NCBI RefSeq assembly: GCF_016864575.1
Contig: NZ_CP044125.1
Location: 2,196,501 to 2,260,500, forward strand
Length of the DNA stretch: 64,000 bases
DNA from: Rhizobium sp. BG4
GTDB taxonomy: Bacteria; Pseudomonadota; Alphaproteobacteria; Rhizobiales; Rhizobiaceae
Direction: 5' to 3'
In this document: in pieces, positions 8,121 through 17,378 of the stretch
Layout of the letters: every line of letters begins with the position of its first letter
Numbering within the stretch: the first letter of the stretch is position 1
Made by a program: the position numbers and the translations under genes
The notes under the pieces: model-generated
What the model saw: only the letters and a program-made list of their open reading frames with translations
What the model was told of the DNA's origin: nothing
The model's database searches: none

Positions 8121-8432
8121 TTACGGCCAGTCGATCGACGGCAGCTCGGCCAGGAATTCGGCGATCGTCGGAACAGGCCTCTCTCCGGTCTCGACCTTGG
8201 CGAGTTCAGCATCTGCGTATGTCCAGACCGCCGATCGCCATGCGAACAAAGCCGCCGCTTCGGCGGCGAATTTTGGGTTTTCGTCATCCCGGTAGCTGAT
8301 GCCCGATTGGATGCTGTCGTAGCGGCGCTCACCAGCCGTCGTGTCGAGAAGCTGCTGGATTGCGGACGAATAAAGCTTAATGGTCGGCGCTTCGCCCTCG
8401 ATCACCACATTCCCGAAAACTCTAGGTGCCAT
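8121..8432 (-). CDS. small protein following the tail fibre gene, possible fibre chaperone
   Basis: A 103-residue soluble protein beginning MAPRVFGNVVIEGEAPTIK and rich in helices (AEAAALFAWRSAVWTYADAE). It lies 3 bases after the fibre gene stop and ahead of the holin, where many phages encode a fibre assembly protein. The WRSAVWTYADAEL stretch is loosely like such chaperones. The family is not certain. Confidence 0.45.
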   Translation of the reverse strand: MAPRVFGNVVIEGEAPTIKLYSSAIQQLLDTTAGERRYDSIQSGISYRDDENPKFAAEAAALFAWRSAVWTYADAELAKVETGERPVPTIAEFLAELPSIDWP

Positions 8433-8435
8433 GGG

Positions 8436-10523
8436 TTAGCTCCACTGCAGGACGACGCCGGAGACAGCGACGTTCTTGTTGTTGAGGGTTTTGACGCGCC
8501 AACGCATCGACGTACCGGATGGCTGGCCGCTGATCGTTGCGGTGCCTTCATAGACCTTCACGCCGTTGAGGTTCGTCGAGAGCGCGAGGGTGACTGCCGT
8601 CCATGTAGTGCCGCCGTCACGAGAGACTTCGCCGGTCAAATCAGTGTTGACGGTGACCGCATCGGTTTCTGCAGTCTGCACGGCAAGACGTGCGGTTGAA
8701 GGAACGCTAGCCGCCGTGTAAGCCGCAGAAACCAGCGTCATATTCTGCAGCGTATCGATATTAAGCTGGATATTACGCATGGACGCGTACGCGTTGTCGG
8801 AGGTCGAAAATACAATCCGATAGTAGAGATAGGAACCAGGCGTGGCGATCTGGTAAAGAGAGCCTCCGGACACCTTGGACGGTGTCTGGGCGGTTCTGGT
8901 ATCGATTACCGTCCAGGCCGAGTTGTCGTTCGATCCAGAAACCGTCCACGCGGTTGGAAGGGCCGAAGTCTCGTCTCGCCAGCGCAAACGATAAGACGTA
9001 ATCCGTTTTGCTGCAGAGAAGGTGGCAAACCATGTGGCGGGCAAGCCGCTGGCGGAATGCCAGAATGTATTGGTACTATCGGCATCGGCTGCGTACCAAG
9101 CATCAGTGCTTCCAGCGCTTAGTACGCTTGAGGCTGAAACCGTCACGCCAGCACCGCTATTGGACGTTAGCGCCGGTATCTGGCTGCTTTCAACGCTCGA
9201 GCCTTTATACCAATCGTTGCCAGCATCGTAGGCCTGATTGGTCGATCCGCCCGTGTTCACACCTGTCTCGTCATCGAAGGCATCGGCGATCCCGCCAGCC
9301 ATACCCATACGCGAGCCCTTCAGGTCGGCGATTTCAAGCGCGAGCAGCGCGTCGTTCTTGCCGCCCTGTCCGAACCTCGCATCATCACCAGCGGCGACTG
9401 TTCCCGCAGCCGTGCCGACACTCAAATCCACCTGGCGCCATGCCGACCAGCCGGACAGACCGCCCGTCGTTGTGGTGAAGCGGCGATAGACGGCATCCCC
9501 GGTATAAAAATACTGGATATAGAGGTTGGTATATCGCCGCGTGCGAACTTCCAGCACGCCGGTGTATGTGGCGGCGCCCGCCCCGCTCGTGCCGTTCGTC
9601 CAAGAACCAGCAATGGTGTAGCAGCCGGCATAGTTGATTGCGTTGAAATCACCATCGGATAGGCCAACGCCTGCCTCACTGGGAAGCGGAGGCGGGCCAC
9701 CGAACACCGGGCCAAGCCGAAAGGCGTCGAGCGCTTCCTTTATGGTAGCGGCACGAAGAAGCTTGCCGGTCACGCCGTTGTAAAAAGAAAGAGCCCAGTC
9801 GGTCGCGCCGTCGGGGCCAACCACGTCGCCCGTTCCGGTACCATCGGCACCTCTCTCAGCAGTCAAATCCCACCAGGCATTTGTCGTGGCGGGGAATACC
9901 GGAAGAGCATGGCCGACATTCCCGTCCTGCAGAGATACGAACGATCGCCGATCGCCTCTGACGCCATCATTCTTCGCATAGGTCGTTGCGCCGCTGTAGG
10001 CGCCACGCCAGTTGAATATAGCAGCGGGGCCCGGAGGGCCTTCATCGCCTTGCTCACCCTGTCCATAGCTAAACGGGCCCGCCCAATCTCCGGAGGCGTC
10101 TGACGCCTTGATGAAGAGCTGCGCCGGGTTCACATCGATGGCGAGGAAGGCGAAGTCATCAGGGCGCTCATCGTATGTCGCCTTGTCAGCGAGGTCGCCG
10201 GAGACGTCATAGCGATAGATCGTCCCGGCCTCCATGCCGACGAGAAGTCGGGACATGATATTGCTGTTGGCCTCCAGCTGCTCGCTGAAGGCCGTGGCAC
10301 GGAGGAGAGCGTAATCGTATGTGCCGGTCGCACCGGTCCACTTGATCGCTGCTGTCGCGTGGGTGTCATCCTCGATCGAGGCAAGCGGGAGAGGATTGCC
10401 AGCCGCCTCAGCAAAGATTGTGCCGCCGGCGACATTGGCAATCACCCATGCCGTGCCGACGCCGACAATCGACGCGCTGCCGTTCGTCAGGGTGATTTGC
10501 CCAGTCGTGTAGTAATCAGACAT
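8436..10523 (-). CDS. tail fibre with pyocin-knob and discoidin-like domains
   Basis: A 695-residue fibre. The first 140 residues form a virion-attachment region. A short collagen-like GEQGDEGPPGPAA stretch follows near residue 155. Residues about 290-370 resemble a pyocin knob (FNAINYAGCYTIAG to GWSAWRQV). Residues about 470-580 resemble an F5/8 type C (discoidin) carbohydrate-binding fold (WHSASGLPATWFATF, SYRLRWRDETSALPTAWTVS). The C-terminus is beta rich. The domains suggest binding to a surface polysaccharide, so this is probably the host-range determinant. Confidence 0.8.
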   Translation of the reverse strand: MSDYYTTGQITLTNGSASIVGVGTAWVIANVAGGTIFAEAAGNPLPLASIEDDTHATAAIKWTGATGTYDYALLRATAFSEQLEANSNIMSRLLVGMEAGTIYRYDVSGDLADKATYDERPDDFAFLAIDVNPAQLFIKASDASGDWAGPFSYGQGEQGDEGPPGPAAIFNWRGAYSGATTYAKNDGVRGDRRSFVSLQDGNVGHALPVFPATTNAWWDLTAERGADGTGTGDVVGPDGATDWALSFYNGVTGKLLRAATIKEALDAFRLGPVFGGPPPLPSEAGVGLSDGDFNAINYAGCYTIAGSWTNGTSGAGAATYTGVLEVRTRRYTNLYIQYFYTGDAVYRRFTTTTGGLSGWSAWRQVDLSVGTAAGTVAAGDDARFGQGGKNDALLALEIADLKGSRMGMAGGIADAFDDETGVNTGGSTNQAYDAGNDWYKGSSVESSQIPALTSNSGAGVTVSASSVLSAGSTDAWYAADADSTNTFWHSASGLPATWFATFSAAKRITSYRLRWRDETSALPTAWTVSGSNDNSAWTVIDTRTAQTPSKVSGGSLYQIATPGSYLYYRIVFSTSDNAYASMRNIQLNIDTLQNMTLVSAAYTAASVPSTARLAVQTAETDAVTVNTDLTGEVSRDGGTTWTAVTLALSTNLNGVKVYEGTATISGQPSGTSMRWRVKTLNNKNVAVSGVVLQWS

Positions 10524-10537
10524 GTGATGGATGCCCC

Positions 10538-12094
10538 TTAAGCCGGGATGCCGAAGATGTAGTAGCGGATCTTGGTGGCTGGATTTCTGACGGCGCGCGT
10601 CACGATATCACCGCCGCCGTTATCGAAGATGCGATAGGGCCCACCGCGGTAGGTAACGAAGCGCGCCCTGTTCGTGGTGAGCTGGCAGATCGCCGTTTCG
10701 CCGCTGATGTAAGCATTCTTCGGACCGCCATTGTTTCGGTAGAAGCCCGCGGCCGCCTGTGGCAGCCGGATGATCTTACTCACCTGCGCCGGGCTGTTGA
10801 CCGTGCCAAGGCTGTTCGAAAAAGGCAGCAAGCCAGCCGGATGCACCGTATGAAACTTGATGAACGGGAAAAGCCCGGTGCTGTCGAAGGTGATATCCGT
10901 ATTGGCCGCAGCGCCGCCGCTCGCCGGGATATCGAACCAGCCTTCCTTGATGATCTGCAGGCAAGGCCACCGGCTGTCGATAATGACGTCAGCTAGCGTT
11001 GGCGGGTCAGCAGCGCCCGGTCGGATGAACTGGAAGACATCGACCCCGCCGATATTGACTTGGCGGAAGACTTTGTTGCTCCCGACCGATGGCGCCGAGT
11101 TGTCCTGCGCGATCACGATGAACCGTGCCCGGACGGCGCTTCCGCCATTGCTGAACTCCAGCGTGGTGCCATTCACTCGATACGCGGCCCCGAAATCGTC
11201 CTCGTCGTTCGGGATCGAGCATGGGAACGTGATCGTCGATCCCTTGTACTGCAGGACATCGACTACCAGCGATGCGGTATCGACATTGATGCCAGCCAGC
11301 TTGTCGGTGAAGTCAAAAACCGTGAGGCCGGAAGGGATCGCGATGTCGCCGGACGCCACCACCTTGCAAGGCCGGGTCGCGCTGTCGAAGGCGAGTTTCG
11401 CGGCGATGTCGGTGACGGCATAGCCAGGCTTGGCAACGCGACAGAAATCCTTGGTGATCTGAACCACCTTCTGTCCCGGAACCGGAGTGGTTGCCGGATA
11501 AAGGATCGCCGTGTCATCACCCGGCAAATTGTAGACGATAGCCTGAACGCTCGTGCCCGGACCCCATGTCGAGGTCTCGCAGTACGCTGCCAGAGCCGTA
11601 AACACCGTCCCGTCGAGCGGGAAGGAGCTGCCGTTGCCGAGATAGTAGTCCTTCGCCCACCCGGCATAGAGCATCGAGTAGTTATACCACTTGGTGTCCG
11701 TCGAGCCGGTCGAGCGCTGGATGCTGCAATAGATCGTCCAGCCGTTGCTGGCGATCGGCTTCAGGTCGAACAGCGGCAGCTCGTAGTCAAGCTGACCGAG
11801 ATCCTGCCAGAACTCATTCTTCCAGAAGACGTTGTTATAGCCGAGATTGTCGCCGAACTTCAGCCGCTTGAAATTGGACGGTCCCGTTCCGGCTGGATAC
11901 CAGCTTCGGAATGTGCCGCCCTGCACCGACTGCAAATCCTGACCGACAAAGCGGACATTCATGTCCCATTTGCTGTTGAAGTAGAACTTTCCGTAATCCG
12001 TGTCCGGGGTCGAATACGGATTATCGGCGTTGTCCTTCATGATCTTGATACAGCCGATGTTGAGGCTATCGACACCGATCAGCAGTCTTGGCAT
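10538..12094 (-). CDS. structural protein between tail tip and fibre
   Basis: A 518-residue, Gly-, Tyr- and Asn-rich protein with no membrane segment. It begins MPRLLIGVDSLNIGCIKIMK and is beta rich throughout. I do not know its family name, but its position between the gpJ-like tip protein and the fibre, the one-base overlap of its start with the gpJ-like stop, and its size indicate a virion tail component. Confidence 0.65.
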   Translation of the reverse strand: MPRLLIGVDSLNIGCIKIMKDNADNPYSTPDTDYGKFYFNSKWDMNVRFVGQDLQSVQGGTFRSWYPAGTGPSNFKRLKFGDNLGYNNVFWKNEFWQDLGQLDYELPLFDLKPIASNGWTIYCSIQRSTGSTDTKWYNYSMLYAGWAKDYYLGNGSSFPLDGTVFTALAAYCETSTWGPGTSVQAIVYNLPGDDTAILYPATTPVPGQKVVQITKDFCRVAKPGYAVTDIAAKLAFDSATRPCKVVASGDIAIPSGLTVFDFTDKLAGINVDTASLVVDVLQYKGSTITFPCSIPNDEDDFGAAYRVNGTTLEFSNGGSAVRARFIVIAQDNSAPSVGSNKVFRQVNIGGVDVFQFIRPGAADPPTLADVIIDSRWPCLQIIKEGWFDIPASGGAAANTDITFDSTGLFPFIKFHTVHPAGLLPFSNSLGTVNSPAQVSKIIRLPQAAAGFYRNNGGPKNAYISGETAICQLTTNRARFVTYRGGPYRIFDNGGGDIVTRAVRNPATKIRYYIFGIPA

Positions 12095-14508
12095 CAGGCA
12101 AACACCTCAATCGTGCCGGCAATGCCGTCGATCTGCAGCTTGTTATTGTCGGAGATCCAGGCGCCGCCGCGGATCGTCTTGATGCGAGCAGTATTCAGAG
12201 TCAGCTCGCCGTTCTCGATGAGGAAGGGGTAGGAATTCTCGTCGTCTGAGGTGAGAACCGAGAAGCGATTAACATCGAAGGCCACTTCAGATTTTAGGAC
12301 GCCTGCATCCGTGTAAATTTGAATGTAGAAGCCGCTCTCGAGGAAGGCATCGTCAAGTTCGGCCTTGAGCAGGATAGCATACCTCACCGTCACGCCTTCC
12401 GGCGCCGCCACAGCCTGAAACGCGACCAAGCCATTAGCAAGGTTCTCGCCAAATTGCGCAATCAGCTCTGTCGTCTGCTCGACGACATTGGCGACGTCCG
12501 ACGTGAGCACGAAGATCTGCTCATCGAACTTGGCGCCGGTCACCTCAAGCTTTCGGTTGAGGGATTGCGATACGCCGCCGGTGATCTGCAGGTTCTGCTG
12601 GATTTGCGCCAGTCGCGACTCGTTGCGGTTCAGCCCGGCGTAAAGTTCCGAGAAGATGTCCTTCACTTCCTGCTTCAGGTTGCCGAGACCAACCTCAAGA
12701 TCGGAGTTACCGCCGTCGAGCGACGTAGCATCCACCGCAGCTGCCCAGTTCGTCGGGCGATCGGCGATCACCTTCGATCGGAACTGATAGGTGGTCAGGC
12801 TGAGGATGCCCTCTTGAAGGAAGGCCACCGTCTGATCTGGCGTGATCGTGCGCGAGAACTTGTTCGTCGGATCGGTCTTGATCCACCATTCCAGCTGAAT
12901 GCTCGTCACGGTCGGATCGTCAATCGGCGACCAGGACACGCGGAAGGCCGGATAAGAGCGGCCATCAGCGCCGACACCGATCACCGGAGCAACAGAGAAG
13001 TCCTGCAACTCGTTGAGATAGACCGGGCTATCGTTGGGGATCGGGATCACGGGCGGAATGACCGTCACCGCATCATAGATCGCGCCGTCACGCTCTTGCA
13101 GCGACAGAGCGACATTGCGGGGGCCGTCGCTGGTCAGAGCCTTGATGGATCGAGCCTGCACCATGTAGACGCGGTCGCCGTAGCGCGCCGAATTCCAGCG
13201 CACCCAGTCACCGGCCTTGATCGTCTGGAAGCGCGGACGAAGGACGATGTCAGCCGTCGCCTCGTAGCGGTTCTCATTGAAGTAGATCGATGCCAGCTGG
13301 TTTGCCTGGCGCTTCGAGCAGACTGTCGGCAGTTCGAGGTTCACGTCACGCGAGCGTCTATCAAGGGCGACGTAGCCCGCGTCCGTCTGTGTGTCATAGC
13401 CGGCCGGGCTCCACATGTTGGAGGGTTCGGGATAGGTGCCCGAGACTGCGTTGACCAAATCGGCCATTGACCGGCGCTTCTGAAAGCGCACGGCCTCGCT
13501 CTTGATGAGGTCATCGTCGGTGAAAGTTTCGACGATCGGCTGATCAGTGCCAATGAGCGGCCAGGAGCCTTCGACGCTATCAATAACGATACCACCGCAG
13601 GAGACCATTACCGACTGAATGTTGTCGCCGTGCTCGACGTCGCAATCGAAGATGATCGAGCAGCGGTAGCGCGCTTCTGTGCCGTCAACGATCTCGTCGC
13701 AGATGTTCATGGCCGTGAAATAGCGATCGAGCGGAAGATCAACCGCGTCCATGCCCATGCCGCAGAACATGTCATCGTTGATCGAAAAGCCGCGGCGGTA
13801 GTTGTATTCCTGAACGATCGGGTTCTGCGAGAACTCGTAGGTGGCGTAGTTGTCCCAACGATGAGCGCCGACGCCGCCAACGGTCGAATCCTTGCGCGGA
13901 TCGTAAAGGCGAGCGCCGCGCAGTTCGAAGAAGAAGTCAGGGAAGCTGCCGAGCTTCTCTTGATCATAGGTCAGGCGGGCGATGATGAAGCAGATGCCCG
14001 TGCCGATATGGTCGGCTGTCCAGCGCCCGATCGGGTTCGAGTGATCAATCAGGCCGGCATCTGCCGTCGTCTGCGTGCCGTTGTAGAAGGTGAAGGTCAT
14101 CAGGCCGGCATAGTCGCCGGAAGAAACCGCATACACTGTCTTCACCGCATCAGACGACGTCACTGAGAGCGTCAGTTGTTTCCCGCCGGCGTAGATCTTC
14201 GAGAGGCCATCGCAGGGGAAGTCGGAGAACGCGTAGATCTGCTCAAGCTGCTTGTTCGAGCTGCCCCAGGTGTTGACGTAGCAGTCGTGGCCGGCGAGGC
14301 CGACGAGGCCGCACGCGACCTTGCGGCTGACGTTCTCGCCATAGTCCCGTTCGAACTGCGAGCCGCTCGGCGTGGCCTTCTTCTGCTCCTTCTTCGTCAG
14401 AACACCGACGAGAAGGTTGAGGCCGATCCCGATGATCGCCTTGCCGATGATGCCGAGCGACCCGAAGAACGTGCCGATCGCGCCAATGACAGGTGCTAGA
14501 AAGCCCAT
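12094..14508 (-). CDS. tail tip / host-specificity protein (gpJ-like)
   Basis: An 804-residue tail tip protein. It starts with a hydrophobic stretch (APVIGAIGTFFGSLGIIGKA), continues with a beta-rich domain, has a fibronectin-like segment around residues 500-570 (YPAFRVSWSPIDDPTVTSIQ) and then a helical stalk (LKQEVKDIFSELYAGLNRNES). The layout matches lambda gpJ-type central tail tip proteins. A segment reads RGARLYDPRKDS, and RLYDPRK recurs in the small Tat-signal protein at 15240-15521. Confidence 0.8.
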   Translation of the reverse strand: MGFLAPVIGAIGTFFGSLGIIGKAIIGIGLNLLVGVLTKKEQKKATPSGSQFERDYGENVSRKVACGLVGLAGHDCYVNTWGSSNKQLEQIYAFSDFPCDGLSKIYAGGKQLTLSVTSSDAVKTVYAVSSGDYAGLMTFTFYNGTQTTADAGLIDHSNPIGRWTADHIGTGICFIIARLTYDQEKLGSFPDFFFELRGARLYDPRKDSTVGGVGAHRWDNYATYEFSQNPIVQEYNYRRGFSINDDMFCGMGMDAVDLPLDRYFTAMNICDEIVDGTEARYRCSIIFDCDVEHGDNIQSVMVSCGGIVIDSVEGSWPLIGTDQPIVETFTDDDLIKSEAVRFQKRRSMADLVNAVSGTYPEPSNMWSPAGYDTQTDAGYVALDRRSRDVNLELPTVCSKRQANQLASIYFNENRYEATADIVLRPRFQTIKAGDWVRWNSARYGDRVYMVQARSIKALTSDGPRNVALSLQERDGAIYDAVTVIPPVIPIPNDSPVYLNELQDFSVAPVIGVGADGRSYPAFRVSWSPIDDPTVTSIQLEWWIKTDPTNKFSRTITPDQTVAFLQEGILSLTTYQFRSKVIADRPTNWAAAVDATSLDGGNSDLEVGLGNLKQEVKDIFSELYAGLNRNESRLAQIQQNLQITGGVSQSLNRKLEVTGAKFDEQIFVLTSDVANVVEQTTELIAQFGENLANGLVAFQAVAAPEGVTVRYAILLKAELDDAFLESGFYIQIYTDAGVLKSEVAFDVNRFSVLTSDDENSYPFLIENGELTLNTARIKTIRGGAWISDNNKLQIDGIAGTIEVFA

Positions 14509-14915
14509 CAGATAACCTTGAATGCTGCCGTGACGCGGTCGATCGGAACAAACTCGACGGGTCCGGCGTGGGAGCGGGTCATGAAGCCGATAGCGGTGAA
14601 GACCCCACCGGAGAACGCGCCATCGCGTTCGATCACGCCGATGTCGCCGCGCTGGGCCATGGCAACGGGGATTTCATCGAGCTTAGCGGCAAAAGCCTGC
14701 CGGACATTATCGAAGCCGCGCTTGCGCAGCTGCTTGGCAGCCCCTGCCTCAGTCTTGTAGCCACTGGCGTCGGGATACATCTTCTCGCCCGTCACCGCCT
14801 CAACGGCGTCATCTGGGATGATGAAGCAGTCGGAGACGCCCCACTCGCCTGGCAAAGCCTGATGTGCCGCCACAACCGCGTTGAGGCGCTTTTCCCAACC
14901 GGGAAGTCTTGCCAT
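14508..14915 (-). CDS. tail assembly protein, DUF6950-like (gpK position)
   Basis: A 135-residue protein with WGVSDCFIIPDDAVEAVTG near residue 25, which resembles the Cys-containing motif of DUF6950 and NlpC/P60-like tail peptidases. It lies between the gpL-like gene and gpJ, the position of lambda gpK. Its stop overlaps the start of the gpJ-like gene by one base (TGATG). Confidence 0.65.
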   Translation of the reverse strand: MARLPGWEKRLNAVVAAHQALPGEWGVSDCFIIPDDAVEAVTGEKMYPDASGYKTEAGAAKQLRKRGFDNVRQAFAAKLDEIPVAMAQRGDIGVIERDGAFSGGVFTAIGFMTRSHAGPVEFVPIDRVTAAFKVI

Positions 14916-14999
14916 GTTGGATTATCCTAGAAGGAGGACTCGACTCGTAGTTGTCTGTCTGCTTTCCTCCGGATGCCAAGCTTAGGAGGAAAACGCACA

Positions 15000-15197
15000 A
15001 TGGCTACCAAGGAAGAAGCGATCGGCTCAGGAGTAGCAGGGGTAGCTCTCGCCGCCGCGGCAGTAGAGATGCTAGTTCGGCTGGGGCACGGCGACGTTCT
15101 GGAGCAGTTAAAATCAACCGCTCTGGACACTCTCAGCCGATCAGTCGACGAATACCCGGGGTTGATCACGATAAGGCCAAGGAAGAAGGCCGGTTGA
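15000..15197 (+). CDS. small plus-strand gene inside the tail operon (65 aa)
   Basis: An excellent TTAGGAGG site precedes the ATG at 15000. The product starts MATKEEAIGSGVAGVALAAA, has an Ala/Gly-rich hydrophobic stretch that may be a weak membrane helix, and ends in a basic tail PRKKAG. It opposes the late operon and fills the gap between the DUF6950-like and Tat-signal genes. It is the first of four such opposite-strand genes. The family is unknown. Confidence 0.6.
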   Translation: MATKEEAIGSGVAGVALAAAAVEMLVRLGHGDVLEQLKSTALDTLSRSVDEYPGLITIRPRKKAG

Positions 15198-15239
15198 AGG
15201 TGATGGCGCTGGTTGAGGGCGCCAAAGTCAGTGCCGCAA

Positions 15240-15521
15240 TCAACTCACGACAAACTGGTCAGGGTTGATCAAAAACCTCCCTTCGGAAGTGACCTTGTAG
15301 ACCCAGTCATCGCGCCGCTTCTCAAAGTCTGCCACGCTCTCTTTGCGCGGGTCGTAAAGCCGATCCGCGCTGAGTTTACCAATGTTGGCAACGGACAAAG
15401 AAAGCTGGCCCTCTTCGAATATAAACGGAGAAAGTGCCGGGGCTTTGGCAACCGCCCTGCTCGCAATCACCGGCGCGAAAGGAGCGGCTAGCAGAGCCGC
15501 CAAGAAAGATCGTCTGTTCAT
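15240..15521 (-). CDS. Tat-signal protein in the tail operon
   Basis: A 93-residue protein starting MNRRSFLAALLAAPFAPV, a twin-arginine signal followed by a hydrophobic core and AVAKA. The mature part contains ADRLYDPRKES, which shares RLYDPRK with the gpJ-like tip protein. The start at 15521 has AGGAGATGGAG upstream. A secreted, folded protein encoded within a tail module is unusual. It could be a truncated tail protein whose N-terminus only mimics a Tat signal. Confidence 0.6.
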   Translation of the reverse strand: MNRRSFLAALLAAPFAPVIASRAVAKAPALSPFIFEEGQLSLSVANIGKLSADRLYDPRKESVADFEKRRDDWVYKVTSEGRFLINPDQFVVS

Positions 15522-15540
15522 CTCCATCTCCTAATGAAAG

Positions 15541-15563
15541 AGGCGGTGTGAAAGCCGCCTTTT
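15541..15563. terminator. possible intra-operon terminator hairpin
   Basis: AGGCGG, 8-base loop, CCGCCT followed by TTT on the plus strand; on the minus strand the hairpin is followed by CTTTC. It lies just upstream of the Tat-signal gene. If active on the minus strand, late transcription must read through it. Confidence 0.4.
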
Positions 15564-15629
15564 GGATTGCAGTTTTAAACTTAAGGCATGCGCTGCACCG
15601 AAAGCGCGCAGCGGAAGGGCACCCGCAAA

Positions 15630-15851
15630 ATGAATTCAGTTCTGTCAAAACATCAGAAACACATCGAACAGGTCATAGGCAGCCATCGTGAGCGGCTTAT
15701 TGATCTGCAGATCGATATGTCAGCGGTGTCGGATATCGACCCGAAGTTGCTCCGGTTCCTAGCCCGGCTTGAATCGGAATATCGCGAGGTCCTCGCGCGC
15801 TTCGAGAACCTCGCAGAAGCGATGGAGGTGGTGCAGCCTAAAGCCCCTTAA
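15630..15851 (+). CDS. small plus-strand helical protein (73 aa) inside the tail operon
   Basis: From the ATG at 15630 the product is MNSVLSKHQKHIEQVIGSHR and onward, an amphipathic helical protein with no membrane segment. A GGAAGGG sequence lies about 10 bases upstream. An in-frame ATG at 15588 is less well supported. It opposes the late genes, and its 3' end overlaps the gpL-like gene's 3' end. No family is recognised. Confidence 0.5.
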   Translation: MNSVLSKHQKHIEQVIGSHRERLIDLQIDMSAVSDIDPKLLRFLARLESEYREVLARFENLAEAMEVVQPKAP

Positions 15852-16482
15852 AGCCTATTGCGCGCGCCGCGCCTGCTGCCGCGCTCTTGGCGGTATTGAT
15901 TGCCGAGCCGACAGCCCTGCCCCAGTTCACGTCAACGCGCCCTGCCGTTGCAGCGTGCTCGAAGAACCGATCGCCGGGATCGCGCCGCTGCTGATCAGCC
16001 ACGGTGCGCTTGCGGCCATTGCGGCGTGAATAGTCCAACTGCCGGCCTTCGCAGCGGGCAGTGAGGTAATAGCCACGCTCATCGTCTTCGTTATGCTCGA
16101 TGACATCGAGGTAGCCGCGAGCAACCGGCTCGACCTGGATCAAAGCCCGCGTGTCCGGGTGGAAGTGGGCGTCGTAGACGACAACCGGTCGGTCCCGGTA
16201 GTCCTCGTCTTCGATCTGCGTCAGAATTTCAGGCGTCAGGCCTAAATCCTTACTCTCGGCAAGCGTGAGCGTGAAACCGCCATCCGCCGCCGTCCCGGTA
16301 CCGCCGCCGATATCGGAGACCTCAAGCAGACCGAATGGCTGATACGTGACGCCGGCATAGACCAGCGGCTCTCGGCGCGCGATGAAACCATAAATGCCGG
16401 AACCGATCGAGACGCGGATCATCTGGCGCGTGGAGATGCGCCCCTGGTCGTAGAGAGCCGTGACCTCTTCAGAGAGCGCCAT
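15838..16482 (-). CDS. minor tail protein, gpL/DUF2163-like
   Basis: About 214 residues. The DQGRISTRQMIRVSIGSGIY opening, a central region of beta strands, and a late KRTVADQQRRDPGDRFFEH segment follow the pattern of tail tip proteins of the lambda gpL / DUF2163 type, which carry an ADQ..YPGD motif near the end. The ATG at 16482 overlaps the previous stop (TGATG). The C-terminus is an Ala-rich helix. Confidence 0.7.
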   Translation of the reverse strand: MALSEEVTALYDQGRISTRQMIRVSIGSGIYGFIARREPLVYAGVTYQPFGLLEVSDIGGGTGTAADGGFTLTLAESKDLGLTPEILTQIEDEDYRDRPVVVYDAHFHPDTRALIQVEPVARGYLDVIEHNEDDERGYYLTARCEGRQLDYSRRNGRKRTVADQQRRDPGDRFFEHAATAGRVDVNWGRAVGSAINTAKSAAAGAARAIGFKGL

Positions 16483-17099
16483 CACGGGCTCTCCCGAAGT
16501 TGAAACGACACGCTGTAGCGACCGTTTGACCGCGGAGCCTGCCAGCTGCCGGGAACCGGTCGCATCACTAGGCCAGGCCGTGTGAAACGAACCACGGCAT
16601 TAGCCTGAGCAACGCCATCGAATGGCGGCGGCTCGACGGTTACGGTTCTGATCGTTCCCCCGCCAGATGCCTCCGTGACGCGGCCGAGGTAGAATTTGCC
16701 CGCGTTCTCAAGCCCGATGCGGTCACCCGCCGTCAAGGAGAGACCAGCATCGACGCTGTTGATCGAGAGGACGTTTCCGTCAGCCACCGACACGAGGTTT
16801 CCGGCGTCGTCGGCTGGCGCCTGATTGTCGCCGTGAGCTGCCGGATAACAAACGAATGGATGACGGAACATCACCGTTCGCAGCCCCTCGCGAAGAGACA
16901 ACCACCACGCCTCAACAGCGGCATACTGCGAGTAAACGAGCGGTCTTGTGACAAGCGAAGCGACCCATGCAGGATCTTCCGTCTGCGTGTAGTTGATCAG
17001 GCGCGCGCCCGAAGGGGAAGCCTTGACAGGATCGTCGAGCAGAAAATCCGCCGTCACGTAGCCGACATCAGGAAGCTCCCGAGGAAATGTGATTGCCAA
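16482..17099 (-). CDS. minor tail protein (gpM/distal-tail-like)
   Basis: I place the start at TTG 17099, which follows GAAGG; upstream in-frame sequence is antisense to the plus-strand gene at 17169 and is not protein-like. The product, about 205 residues, starts AITFPRELPDVGYVTADFLL and contains VEAWWLSLREGLRTVMFRHP, a Trp-containing helix followed by a strand that I associate with small tail proteins next to the tape measure gene in alphaproteobacterial phages. Confidence 0.65.
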   Translation of the reverse strand: MAITFPRELPDVGYVTADFLLDDPVKASPSGARLINYTQTEDPAWVASLVTRPLVYSQYAAVEAWWLSLREGLRTVMFRHPFVCYPAAHGDNQAPADDAGNLVSVADGNVLSINSVDAGLSLTAGDRIGLENAGKFYLGRVTEASGGGTIRTVTVEPPPFDGVAQANAVVRFTRPGLVMRPVPGSWQAPRSNGRYSVSFQLRESP

Positions 17100-17168
17100 T
17101 GAGGTAACCTTCGGCGATTGCTTGGGGAACGACAGCCATAGGAGCTGTCGCAACCATGGAGACTTGAA

Positions 17169-17378
17169 GTGAGTTTTGAGAAGCAGTTTGCTGATGTGGC
17201 CTTCGACGACGAGCAGGGCGTATATCGCGGAAGCGTTGAATACTATTCCGACGAACACGCATCCCCCGTCGTCGTGCCCGTTGAATTTACCGGCGAGAAA
17301 AACGTGACTTTCGCCGACCTTGAACGTCACGCATTCAAAGCGTCAGAGGAGATCCTCCGCGCGATCATTGGATCTTAG
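17169..17378 (+). CDS. small plus-strand gene (69 aa) between tape measure and gpM-like genes
   Basis: GTG at 17169 follows GGAG at a suitable distance. The product has alternating short strands (GVYRGSVEYYSDEHASPVVV) and a C-terminal helix, and is soluble and acidic. Its end overlaps the tape measure gene's 3' end by 4 bases, convergently. The family is unknown. Confidence 0.55.
   Translation: MSFEKQFADVAFDDEQGVYRGSVEYYSDEHASPVVVPVEFTGEKNVTFADLERHAFKASEEILRAIIGS

Noticed and set aside
11060..12232. 390-codon open frame antisense to the tail protein
   Set aside because: High GC codon bias of the real gene on the other strand opens this frame. The translation is Arg/Asp/Val-rich with no domain pattern.
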